Shown one piece after another: positions 11,630-22,979 of a stretch of 64,000 nucleotides of DNA (within the stretch, counting starts at the first letter, position 1; each line of letters opens with the position of its first letter). The stretch covers positions 18,610,701-18,674,700 of the forward strand of contig OY540816.1 of the NCBI GenBank assembly GCA_961205875.1, in the 5' to 3' direction. Below the pieces are notes generated by a model. The model had not been told where the DNA came from, did no database searches, and saw nothing but the letters and a program-made list of their open reading frames with translations. This DNA comes from Sialis fuliginosa (lineage: Eukaryota > Arthropoda > Insecta > Megaloptera > Sialidae). A program made the translations under genes and the position numbers.

Positions 11630-11983
11630 GAGTGACGGTTTGATCTGTACCCCGAACCTGAATATATCGTGTCATAGGTCACGACAGGTTAGACACCGCT
11701 GTTGTGTTTCAATGTGGACGGGACAAACTCGGTCAGTTGTTCAGAAACTTCGTCATTTAACTCAATTTACTTCATTTATACGAGTACATACATACATGGT
11801 TGGCTTGGGAATAGGATTATCTCTTCTACTAACAAATTGTATACTGTGATACACACGGAACTTTTAAAATTAAATCTAGCTTAAACTTAAACTGGCTTAA
11901 ATGTAGTCTCTGAAAATGGGATTTTTAATTAGATTTTTTAAAGTAAATGCTGTGCTACAGCATTGCTATTCTATCTGTCATAT
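11630..11983 (+). other. Rim: probable Rim 3' UTR
   Basis: This follows the Rim stop codon directly and holds no conserved reading frame. I could not fix a polyadenylation site, and the boundary with the transposon that follows is arbitrary. Confidence 0.35.
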
Positions 11984-11987
11984 TTAA

Positions 11988-13228
11988 GGTACTGGCACCA
12001 GTCTTGGCTGTTTTAAGAGAAAGTTATACTGTTTTTTTTTTTGGGATTAATGGGCTTCTTTTTTGGATTTTCCATGAACTCATATTACTAATAAAACAAG
12101 TACCTCTTTATTAAATCAAATTTAGTACCGAAGTCTGTAAATATAGTTTGTTTCTAAAATTATAGCCTTTTAATTTATTTATGTTTTTTCTCCAGTAATG
12201 GATAAAGTAAAACCAGTAATAGGCACCCAGTGATTGATTCTTGTTAATGATTACAAAATGATAAGTACTACGACATAAAAGTTATAAAATTTTAAATGCC
12301 CACCACTTTGACACTCATTGGCCGATTGTCATCAAATTAAGCTGTTTGTTTTATAAATGTCTAAAGATTATGATTCAATAATGTTAGTAATGAAATGTAA
12401 ACAAATATTTCTAGTTTAGTAAATTTAATTTAAGGGCGGGGTAAGGTTAATTCGTACAAAAAAAGGCATGTTTTTGTGAATTTTTTGTGACGACACAGTT
12501 AAAATCTCTTTATTAAAACCAATGGTATATTAAAGAATGACATTCGAAGAATGTTGTATAAAATTTTCACGAAGAAATATTAAAAAATACGGCAATGGCA
12601 GCAATTATTCGGACGTCTCTCGGAAAAAAGTAGAATTACGGTGCCCCTCATAACTTTGTGCTGGATCATCCGAAATCAAAAAATCAAAGTTCATTCGTTA
12701 GATAATAGTTTTCCCCAGGTAACGCTGGGAGGGTTTTTCGAAATTTAATTTTTTCACTTTTTTGGAACACTTTGAAGCGAAAAACGCGATTTTTTGCGAA
12801 AAAATCGGCTAATTTGTTATTGTAAAATAAAAATTATTAACAATTTTGAAAAAAACTCTCCAGCGTTACCTCGTAAATTATATACAGAAATAGTGTTCAA
12901 AATTTCAAAAGGATCGGAGCAGTAGTTTTGACGTTATGAGGGGCACCGACTTTGAAAAAGTGAGTTGTGGGGAAAACGCTTTAAAGTTTTGAACACTAAA
13001 AAAAACAATAGCGCGTTCGGGTAGGTATAAAAATCCGCCAGATATAAAAATACTCATAACATCGTCAATTTTGCTCCAATCGACTTGAAATTTAGACACA
13101 ATATTCTTGAAATATTATGCATTCAGTTAAAAAAAAAAAAAAAATTCAAAATAAAATTTTTTTAAAACCTTACCCCGCCCTTAAAAAGAGTCCAACACTG
13201 AGGTATAATGCAAGACTGGTACCAGTAC
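11988..13228. mobile_element. TTAA-flanked element with inverted termini, itself invaded
   Basis: The left end is GGTACTGGCACCAGTCTTG and the right end CAAGACTGGTACCAGTAC, both flanked by TTAA (11,984-11,987 and 13,229-13,232). Its first 270 bp recur at 47,388-47,660. TTAA target duplications are typical of piggyBac and Sola3-type transposons. No transposase is left. A second TTAA element (12,434-13,180) sits inside it. Confidence 0.65.
12434..13180. mobile_element. 747-bp TTAA-flanked MITE nested in a larger element
   Basis: The perfect terminal repeats GGGCGGGGTAAGGTT / AACCTTACCCCGCCC are flanked by TTAA at 12,430-12,433 and 13,181-13,184. There are sub-terminal inverted copies of GGTGCCCCTCATAAC at about 12,640 and 12,935. 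It is non-coding and of piggyBac or Sola3 type by target site only. Confidence 0.75.
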
Positions 13229-13232
13229 TTAA

Positions 13233-14089
13233 TTTATCTTTATACATACTCTATATTTTAATTTAAAAACTAGTCAGAGCTTTTTTTCTTTGTCGAAAAA
13301 AATTCTTAGACTTTTTAACAGAAAGTGGTCCAAGCTTATTTAATAAATATTTTATGGTTGTGATTTTTTCAATTCGATATTAAAAATGTATAATGTCTGA
13401 GATTACTGACCTAAAAAATACGAATTTTCTGAATGACTTGATACTAGTTTTGTTTTAAATCGCGTATTTTCTGTTTTCAACAACGTTTGTTCATCATAAA
13501 TTTATAAACAATGGGAAAATCGTTAGTGAAAACTGAAGATAACAAGTATATTATTATTCAATTATTCAATACAGATATTATTAATGTTGTTTTCTTTTTG
13601 TGATATAAATTTTTCGTTTTTAAAATGTTTTATTGTGTTTCCGCGATGATTTCTAATTATATCTGGGTTTCTGGAATTTTTCAATGACGTCTTTTCTTTG
13701 ATGATCAAAAATACAAATTAATGGAATATTTAGTATAAATAATATACGGATTTTAAATAACAGCCTTTATGAGATTTTTGACCGGTACATATAACAAAAA
13801 AAAATTATAATATATTTTCTATTTTACAGATTTTATAATTATCGTCATGATATATAAATACATAAACATGAAGTTTATAATAAATATATTAATCTATGTA
13901 AATTTACCGGTCATTGATAAAAAAATTAGATATTTTACCGGTACAGTTGAGAGTCACTGCCTTATACGACAAACATAGATAATATTTAAAAAAAATTGTA
14001 GATGTCATATTATATGATTCCTAAATGGAAAATGAAAAGATTGCCATTAAGTCAGTAAGTAATAGATTTGGCATTTGTGGAGAATTATC
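13233..14089. other. gene-free AT-rich DNA
   Basis: No gene or defined element seen. Confidence 0.4.
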
Positions 14090-14466
14090 CAGTGGCGTCG
14101 CGAGGGGGGGGGGGGGGGGGGGCAAGGGGGTCTATCATGCCCCGGGCGCCAAATGGTCTTTAAGACCCACCTTTTGGATCACATAGCATAAACCTAAGTT
14201 ACTAAGGACCATAGTCCAGAATATGCAACTGAAGACCTTTTTTTTTTTTGGTCGTGTCAATTTCGATTTCTAATTTTATTTAATAAATAAGAATAGGTAA
14301 AACAAAAACTGAAGACCTTTTTTTTTTTAGTCACATTAATTTCAATTCAGATTTATTATAAAATTATTATTATTTTTTTAAATTTTCTGATAAACATACT
14401 CGCGAGCCGCGGGGGCGCCAAAAAGGTATCGTACCCCGGGCGCCAATTATGCTTGCTACGCCACTG
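14090..14466. mobile_element. hAT-like MITE, 377 bp, perfect 8-bp TSD
   Basis: The ends are CAGTGGCGTCGCGAGG and CTTGCTACGCCACTG. The duplication GAATTATC lies at 14,082-14,089 and again at 14,467-14,474. The interior carries a long G-tract, CCCCGGGCGCC motifs in both orientations and T-rich runs. The same element occurs at 49,588-49,900. Confidence 0.88.
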
Positions 14467-14683
14467 GAATTATCTCCATTTATTTCCACTGCATATAATT
14501 TTGATAAAATGCACTTAAACACGTAGATAAAAAAAACAATAATTAGATATTTTATTTTTTTTCAAGCTTATTAATATTGATAATTTAAAGTAATTATCAC
14601 GGTAATGAAGTATTTAAAAATAATTGAAGAAAGAGAGAGAACATGAATAAAGTTAGAAGTAGATAAATATGCTTATTTTTTTA

Positions 14684-14772
14684 TATACCGGGTGTTTTTT
14701 TTTAACTTTCTAGCGGATTATTTCCAAAATTACGAATTTTCAGAAAAAATGTTTCAAAAACACCCGGTATAT
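14684..14772. repeat. small palindromic MITE ending in CCGGGTGTTTTT
   Basis: The arms are ATACCGGGTGTTTTTTT and AAAAACACCCGGTAT. CACCCGGTAT termini are common in insect TA-inserting MITEs. The element is 89 bp and non-coding. Confidence 0.6.
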
Positions 14773-14886
14773 TCAAAGCTTTTTTTTATTTTCTTCATTA
14801 GGAAATTATGATATTTTACTTTCCGAAAATAATGTTCACAATTATCAATTATTTAACTCGTGTTTAGTTTAAAAAAAAATTCATGT

Positions 14887-15441
14887 CGGGTATTCTAAAG
14901 AGCTAACAAAAATTGTTAGCTAACAAGCAAATGGAGTATCAAACCTATATAACAGTTCCCTTGAAATTTCATGAAGTATTTTACAAGTTTGCACACGTAT
15001 TAAATTAATACCAACAACGGTATTAAAACACAGTTAGAATCAACAACTAAGTTGAAGTATCACTGATATGAATTTTAAAATAATTCCATAGATAATAGTA
15101 CAGAATTAACACCCCGTTGGAAGTGCTTATTAGCTAACAAATTTTGTTAGAACCTTTATATTATAATAAAAAATTCGCAAGCTTGCAAGAACTTTTTCAA
15201 ATGGAGCATTAATTCTGTAATAGTATCTATGGATTAGTTATGGAATTTAGAGCAGTGATATTTCAACACAGTTGGCGACTCTGACCGTACAAAATAATTT
15301 TCATAATATCACCACTGTTTTAATACCGTTAATGTACGCGAAACTTGTCAAATACTTCATGAAACTTCAAGGGAACTGTCAGTTGATACCCCATTTGAAA
15401 GTGCAAGCTAGCAAATTTTGTTAGCTCGTTTATAATACCGG
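14887..15441. mobile_element. composite of two CCGGTATTATA-family MITEs
   Basis: Two arm pairs are seen back to back: CTAACAAAAATTGTTAGC...GCTAACAAATTTTGTTAG at 14,905-15,150, and GCAAGCTTGCAAGAACTTT...AGCTAGCAAATTTTGTTAGC at 15,178-15,425. The composite ends TTATAATACCGG. Confidence 0.55.
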
Positions 15442-16017
15442 AGATTAATGTTGATAATTGAAGAAAAGACGCCCAGAAGCCTTGATAATAAAATCGTATT
15501 ACGTTTTATTTTTAATAGGTTTAATTTGGTTTTGGGGTACAGTTAAATTTCAAAAGAAAATTTATCTTGCGATGAGTTTTACGTCCCTCCTCCCAGTATT
15601 CCTGCATTGTTCATTTAGTTCTTTACATTTATTACATTCACATATTTCACAAGCTAGTCATTTTGTTAGTCTGTACAAAAATTGACACTGTTGTTTTTAA
15701 TGTACAGGTTGATTCATCGAATTGTATTTATACATATATATTCTTAATTTTAAACAATAGAAGAAGACTCTTAAAGATAATATGTTATCCTTCAGCATAC
15801 TGAAATAATATTATTTATACAGGGTGTCTCATAGAAACAGTAATATCTTACAAAAAAACTCAATACTTTTAAGACGAAAAATGCTGTAGAATTTATATGA
15901 AACTTCCTGTATATATTTTTGTGGATAAACTAAAGGATTTAATTTATGTTTTCTTGTATTCTATTGTTTAAAAAAAAACATATGAAAAATATGAATCAAT
16001 GAACCACCTGGTATATA
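15442..16017. other. gene-free DNA with a lone CAGGGTGTCTCATAG end
   Basis: The motif TACAGGGTGTCTCATAG at about 15,820 is a typical terminus of an insect DNA element, but I found no matching second end. No gene. Confidence 0.35.
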
Positions 16018-16587
16018 ACAGGGTGAGTCAAAAATTGTGGGTGCTGGTTGCCTAAATTCAGAGAGTTTTTGTTTTATATCAGATGCATTTAGAATGTAGG
16101 TATCATCTGTTTTAAATAGGTACAGCAGTGATTTAAAATAACAGTCAAACGGTCTTGAAGTTTTATCTGACTCGAAAATAGAGCCGTGTCAAAAAAAAAT
16201 AGTTTGGGATATACTTGTCCTTTTTTAAGTAGGGGTGTCTATTTTATTCTTATTAAAAAAAAATATAGATATATCCCAAACGACACCGTATCTCTGTTTT
16301 GGAGAAATGTTACACCATTATGTTAACAGAATGTGCGGTCCATATTCTATGTCTATGGTTACAATAATACAAATGAGTTTGCTACTAATAAATATATTTT
16401 ATTCTAATTCAGTTATTTTTAGTAATTATGAATAAAAATTAAATTTTTTGTGACTGAATGTATCTGGTATAGGCTTAGTCCCCTTTGAAATTAGGTCATC
16501 GGAAGTAAGCGAATAATAACAAAATAAAATTTTACAATTTTTGTTTCGTTATTTGTTTATAATATTCACATTTTGGATTCACCCTGT
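16018..16587. mobile_element. TIR element with ACAGGGTGAGTC ends
   Basis: The left end is ACAGGGTGAGTCAAAAAT and the right end TTTTGGATTCACCCTGT. The element is about 570 bp and has no intact coding frame, so it is probably a non-autonomous relic. Confidence 0.6.
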
Positions 16588-16886
16588 ATCGTAAATAGGT
16601 TTCTAGATCAGTTGAAGTAATTTTTTCACGTATTTGTACATACATATACAGAATTTTTCTGCATATTTTCAATATCGTTTGTAAATTGAAATGAAAATGA
16701 AAAACATTTTTTTATCATTTATTAAAAACAGTAAATATGCAGGAAATGAATTTTAAAAATGCATGATTTGATTCCTTATTGAAAAAGTCTTCCAGTATAA
16801 TAAATAGAAAAAGGTTGAGATTTTTTTTTTACTTCCTATCCCCTACCCCTTACCTCACGAATTTTGATCACATATCATAGTGCTAG

Positions 16887-16983
16887 CAGTGGCGTTCAGT
16901 TCACATTTGGATGAGGTACCACCCCAGATATCATATAGGTACGGTACCTATTCCCCTTTTAACATACACTTGTAGAGCCACTG
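16887..16983. mobile_element. short hAT-like remnant
   Basis: It starts CAGTGGCGTTCAG and ends GTAGAGCCACTG, matching the hAT-like family here, but the flanking 8-mers (AGTGCTAG and GTTAGCAC) do not match. It may be a truncated or rearranged copy. Confidence 0.35.
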
Positions 16984-17786
16984 GTTAGCACATATGTTAG
17001 AAATGTGTACTTACATTTTGTATTCAGTTTCCAAAATACGATGATTTTTTTTAGTTAATGAATTTTAATTTTGTATTCAGTTTCCAAAATACTAAACTAC
17101 TGTTTTTTGTTGATAAATTTTATTTTTCAATAATTATCGGTTGTATTAATATAAAATAAGGGGGGAGGGGTAATAAACTAATTTATTACGACAGTTATTT
17201 TATATTTTCTAAGGATTTTAGTAAGATATTTTCTATAAAATCCATCGACAACATAATAAATATAAAATATATTTTATAATTTGTGTTATTGATGTTTTTT
17301 TTGGAACCAAATACCCATTTCTAACATTTTATATGCACTTTTATTTTAGAATTTTCGAATTTTTTTGGTAGACACTTGTAGTTTTTTATTTGTACTTGAA
17401 AATTTTGTAGAAATAGTTTAGCATTTTTTAAAAAGACATCAATCAATAAATATAGTAGATATAACTACCAGAACTCGAATTTGGGAAGAGAAGTGGAGGG
17501 GAGGAGATATAATTAGAAACATTACAATTTCTAAAAAAATCAGAAAGATATTTCCTTTGCTCAGGTTTTAGTATATATTTTGTTACGTTAGATAACATAA
17601 GGAATAAGCAATGACGATAGTAAATCAAGTCGGAAAAAAGTTTTCCGGCAGCTCGCTCTTTTGCAGTACGATGCTTAAACCGTTAAATATTGAACAATAT
17701 AATGTAATAAAGAATTGTGTAGAATAAAAATATCTAAAATTATTCAGCTATATTTTCCAAAAATCCTAAAAATAATAATTTCGTAG

Positions 17787-17817
17787 TCCACGCAAGCGAA
17801 GCCGCGGGCACAGCTAG
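17787..17817 (+). mobile_element. Helitron-like 3' end
   Basis: GAAGCCGCGGGCACAGCTAG resembles the 3' hairpin and CTAG terminus of non-autonomous Helitrons common in insects (a GC-rich hairpin just before CTRR). The matching 5' end was not found. Confidence 0.45.
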
Positions 17818-18381
17818 TATGAATACATATATTGTTTATATATTTGTTTTTTTTGCTGGGTTTAGAAATTTTGCATGCAATAATTTTCGTTTTTCGTATA
17901 TTTTTTATGAGGGGTAATTTAATTAGATAACCGCCCTAAGAAATACATTTTTTTAATGTAAGAATCCAATATAAATACAACTCTAATCGAGTTCTGGTAT
18001 CAATTAGGTATATATTTAAATTAAATAGGTAATTTTAGTATTTTTTAATCTTTATGCCTTTTGATATTAATATATAATTTAATGTTGAAAAAATACACAG
18101 TAGTGTTTGAAAATATAACTATTAATATTTACAAAACACAGAAATGTTCTAATATGATATTTATATTTTTAGTGAAAAGCTGTAGCTGAGTACGGTCCTG
18201 TGTCTGTTGGACCCCCCAAAAATCATCAGTGCTGAATAAACGTTTGCCTTTTCTAGGTGTTACATAATAGAGATATTAAACATAAAAAGTAAAATAAACT
18301 TAGATATATATGAATTTAAAGTAAAAGAAATCAGAACGATGCATAATTTTACTTGCTTACGTCGAATTTGTTTTTAATATA

Positions 18382-18514
18382 CAGGGTGGGGCATTTAAAG
18401 TGTTACAGATTATTATTTCAGAACCATTGTATATTTGAAAGAAAAAAACATTTTTTTTCAAATATGCGATAGTTCTGAAATAATAATCTGTAACACTTTA
18501 AACGCCCCACCCTG
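18382..18514. mobile_element. 133-bp palindromic MITE flanked by TA
   Basis: The ends CAGGGTGGGGC and GCCCCACCCTG are flanked by TA. The whole element folds back on itself, pairing GTGTTACAGATTATTATTTC with its complement. TA duplication and CAGGGTG termini indicate a Tc1/mariner-mobilised MITE. Confidence 0.8.
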
Positions 18515-19649
18515 TATATGACAGTGTATACAGTGCCAATATTGATAATCCTTATATTTATTATATTGCACCGTTGGGAATCCTACCTTTGTACTCTGCA
18601 TGTATAATATTTATTATGTTTTGGTAGTAGTGTATCCAATGGGAGTTTTGATACAGTACGAGTTTATAGGTTATCTTATGTAGTGTGCCGAAAGTGCCGT
18701 TGGGTTACTACTTTTGTTGTTATATTCGTTTTTTGATAGTAATTGTTTATTGTGATATAATCTTTTTGCAAATATTGGCAAATTTTTGTCGTCTATTTTG
18801 TAAGAAGATTGATTTAAGTATAAAGTACAATTATACAATTTAAATCGACCAATCAAATTCATCTTTACATTTCTTTTTTGGTCAAGGTTAAGTGAATTGT
18901 GTAATTGTATCAAATCAGATAATTTGTTACAATATTTTTAATCAACAATTGAATTGTGATTGCCATATTTATTTAGAAGACAATTGGATGAAGTTGTAAA
19001 TATTTTTCAGCGAATTTTCCATGTGATAATAAAATCAATTTGCAGTTTTTTAAATGAAATAGATAAATAAGTAAATTTATAATAGTTATGGTACAGGTAA
19101 AATAAATTATATAGTAAAATTATGCATAATTATTTATATTCATTTGTAATTTAGTAACAATAAAAAATATCACTTTTTAACCATATTGTTATAAACAAAA
19201 AATATTATTGATTATTTTGATTTCTAATATTTGTTATTTTTAAATAATAAAAATATGATCTACCATTTTCGAAGTATCAAAATATATCCCAACTGAAAAT
19301 AAAAAAAATTAAATTTTTTAGTCTAATTATAAAAAAAGTTTAATGCTGTTAAATACGAACCTGCTTCAATATAATGTTACATTAACGGGAAAAGAAATTG
19401 TCATTCTTGTGTGTAATGATTGATATTTTATTTATTTTGATAATGCTGATCAGAATGCTTTGGCAAATATTAAGAGATGCATGAAAGTTAACAAATGGTC
19501 CTTACTAATAGAAATTTCTTTATAGTGTATTATAGCTGACATTTTTATAACGCAAAATTCACAATAAATAAATAAAACTGACAACTTAACATGTATTTTA
19601 ACAAAAAGTTGAACAATTTATGTTTTCATTCTTACAATTAAATTATTTA
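18515..19649. other. gene-free AT-rich DNA
   Basis: AT-rich, with no supported gene or repeat. An open frame of 80 codons at 18,671-18,913 (- strand) has no recognisable content. Confidence 0.4.
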
Positions 19650-20437
19650 CACTAATAGACCAGATCATAATTTTGCAGTTATTCGAAAAATTATTCCAAT
19701 TTTGAATTTTTTGTTTTTATCTTATTGGGGAGGTTGGCCCGATTATAAATATATGCCAGTAGATACATACATATATAAAAGTTCCTTACACTCATACATG
19801 TAACTCTACACCTTTATTTGTTATAATTTTTTAATGTTCATGAAACCTTGAATTTAGGTAATTTCAATCATGAAAATGTTTTCTTAAAATTTTTCATATT
19901 ATATAATTTTTTTTTATAATCTTCAAATGAATGTTAACAATATAATATACTTCAATTTCAAGATTCGTACCGGCGAACACCTTTATTTTAATTAACAACT
20001 AAGCGCGTTTTTCTACTCTGCGCGTTCTTATTGCCCTCTCACTCACACTCCTACGTTGCCATATGGGCAAAAACAGTTATATATAAAATTAAACATAATA
20101 AAATTCTCTACCAAAAAGGTCCTATACATATTTTTTGTCAGATGCACACTTCACCGAATAATGACTATCTGAATTTATTATAATTATTTCAATGGAAAGA
20201 CTATATTAATAATATTAAATTAGGCAAAAATGTTTTTATAAAATTCAGAAAGTCATTACTTGTTGAAATACGAATCTGATGAAGGTTTTTGGTAGAGAAT
20301 TTTATTATCTTTAATTTTATATATAACTGGCACCTTCTACTTTTATATTCGGGTCAGCTTCCCCAAAAGGACAAAAACAAAAAATTCAAAATCGGAATAG
20401 TTTTCCGAACGACTGTTCTATTATGTTCTGGCCTATA
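19650..20437. repeat. 788-bp inverted-repeat element
   Basis: The outer arms pair ATAGACCAGATCATAA with TTATGTTCTGGCCTAT. Then TTGAATTTTTTGTTTTT pairs with its complement, and inner arms CAGTTATATATAAAATTAA / TTAATTTTATATATAACTG and CTCTACCAAAAA / TTTTTGGTAGAG follow. It is a MITE-like foldback with no coding capacity. Confidence 0.65.
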
Positions 20438-22823
20438 AAGATAAATGAAAAATACAACTAATTAGTTGCAAGTCTGATTATTTAAGCAGTAATTTCAGTA
20501 GAGTAAGGTCCATTTGCACTTAGATAGCTTGAAAATGTTGGTACCGATTAATATAAGATTAAATTTGCTTGCTGTGGCTGTTATATTGTTATATAAATAT
20601 AAATATATAAATACATATATACATTAATAACGAAGAACCCTAGATTACTTTGTAAATATCTATAATATAATTAACAAAATAATGTGTAAATGGTGAAAGG
20701 TAATGCGATTCTTGCAGATATAAATGCAAACTGTACATTATTATATAATTATATATATAGGATTAAAGAATCTATCTGAAGACCATATCTAATCTTATAA
20801 AAATTAACTATTTAAAAAATTTATTATATATATATACATACATATATATAAATAAATATAATTAATACATACAACAAAAAAATGCTTTATTGGAATTGAA
20901 AAAAATGCTTTTTTACTTAATGATATGAGAAAAATATATTAATTAAACAAAAAAACTAATGTATAAATAATAATACTATGCAGAAAAGACATTTATTATC
21001 ATAGTAGTGGGACTAGGATGGTTTTAGACCAAAATACGAAAAAAAGAAAATAATCCTTATATTTATAATTGGTGTTTTTGATCTTAATATTTTGACACAG
21101 TTGAATTTGCTTATTTTATTTAATGTTGGTCTAGAACCAGCGTAGTTTCACTACTAATTATAAAAGGTTAGAAGACTTGGTGATTTTTCTGTAGCGCTTT
21201 GTCGATGATTTTTTTTCTTGATTATGTGTACTATTGTTGTAAAAAGGATTTTCTGTACACGACCAATATTTTCATAAAACGTTGTAAATAAGTGATTGAA
21301 GGTACATTTGTGATAACCTGTTTATAATCATATTATGAAAAAAACTACATACGATTGTATATTATTACTTTTATTTATAGAATATTCTATAAAACATCAG
21401 TTGTGTTATTTGTATATAAACTATATTTTAATGAATCAATAACCAATGCCCTTTACGTTTATTCATAACTGAATTTTTTCATAATATGACAAACATTTAT
21501 TATTTGTTTAAAATAAAATCACATCAGCTATTTCAAATGCAAATTTGTTAATAGATATTTAATTTTAACACTTTAGTCGCCATTAAGCAGCAGCTAAAGT
21601 ATTTATTTATAATTTTTGAGGTATAACTAAATGTGATTTTTAACAATATTCTATTTTCAGTCTGACATTTCTAAAAAAATATTCGCGATTTGTTATTAAA
21701 ATTTTTAATCGGTATTATTTTTTGAAAATTATTTAATATTTCATATTTGAAATATCGTATTGTGCAGAAAATATGTATTTAAAAGTAAATTAAAAATAAT
21801 ACTATGATAACATATTTTTACAAAATTTGGGATCGATTCTATCTTTCAAAATTAATTAAAAAAGGATAGCACATTTAGTGTACTGTATAGGTCATTTCAT
21901 AAAATATTAAAATACATAGTTTTTAATATAAATTAAAAGCAATTAGTTGAAAAGAATTTTTTAAAGAGAAAAATAATGTGAGTATTTTTAAAATTATTTG
22001 TATTCACGAATTTATTAATGTATATTTTTTGAGTGCAATGAAATTGGGAGATGGAATTATTTTTTATACACAAGTCAATTTTTATCACATCTTTTTTATA
22101 ACAAACATAAAAAAAATATTAACACGAAATTATCTTTTTAAATTACAATAAATATTAAAATAATGCTTATCGCACATATAAGAAAACGTGAAAAAAAATT
22201 GATTTTCTTTAATCATGTCCTTCAAAAATTTGTAAATACTTGTATATTTTTTTTTCGAATTTTAGAAACGAACAACTGTTCATTGAAAACCAAAAGAGCA
22301 AAAAAGATATTTTATTAATCATAATTATTTAATAGAAATTAATTTTTAATGTGCGATATGTCTAATTTTTGTATTTTACTCCAACTTCATTGCACGTCTA
22401 TTACTACAATTTGAAAATGCATATCGTAATAATTTCAATAAACCTTTCTGGACCGATGTAATTTTGAAAATAATTTATTAATAAAAAAAAAAAAATACAA
22501 TATAATTTGTGAATACGAGAAATGATACCAAACAAAATAATGAACCATTCCTCTTTCTCTGTCTAATACAACCTCCATCTGACGAGAATCACTCAGTGTG
22601 TGTACATCAGAGTGTTTTGTGTTATATCATATTGTTTATATTGTATATCGCATATTATAAATGCAACATCATTAAAAACATTGACTGTGTATCCATTTAT
22701 CCAGGTCTCAAAAAGAGACCATGACAATAAACGAATCAATGATATATCGAATTGTTTTTATTAACACCAAGTTCTAACTAGGGGAAGTCCAGCTAGATTT
22801 TGGAAGGTGAAACAAGATTAATC
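20438..22823. other. gene-free, very AT-rich DNA 3' of gene A
   Basis: Extremely AT-rich with several TA/ATA runs (for example 20,820-20,850). No exon is supported. The 3' UTR of gene A would extend leftwards into the right-hand end of this stretch. Confidence 0.4.
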
Positions 22824-22960
22824 TCCGATATTATAAAGGAGCTAGCAAGCACTTTCAAATGGGGTATTAATTTTGTGAAAGTATCTATGGATTAGCTATG
22901 AAATTTAGAGCAGTGATTCACGCGTGCTTGCTAATTTTGCTAGCTCTTTTATAATACCGG
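22824..22960. mobile_element. MITE at the 3' edge of gene A
   Basis: It runs from CCGATATTATAAAGGAGC to GCTCTTTTATAATACCGG with TTGCTAGC-rich arms; same family as 718, 11,172 and 14,887. It ends about 20 bp past the stop codon of gene A, so it probably forms part of that transcript's 3' UTR. Confidence 0.6.
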
Positions 22961-22979
22961 ACATAAGTGTTTGTTAGTT

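Larger units (their letters stand above)
16588..18381. other. gene-free AT-rich DNA with two small element remnants
   Basis: It contains a short hAT-like remnant (16,887-16,983) and a Helitron-like 3' end (17,787-17,817). Otherwise it is AT-rich sequence and short G-tracts with no gene visible. Confidence 0.4.

Noticed and set aside
16887..16983. Full hAT insertion
   Set aside because: The termini fit, but the flanking 8-mers do not match; kept only as a remnant.
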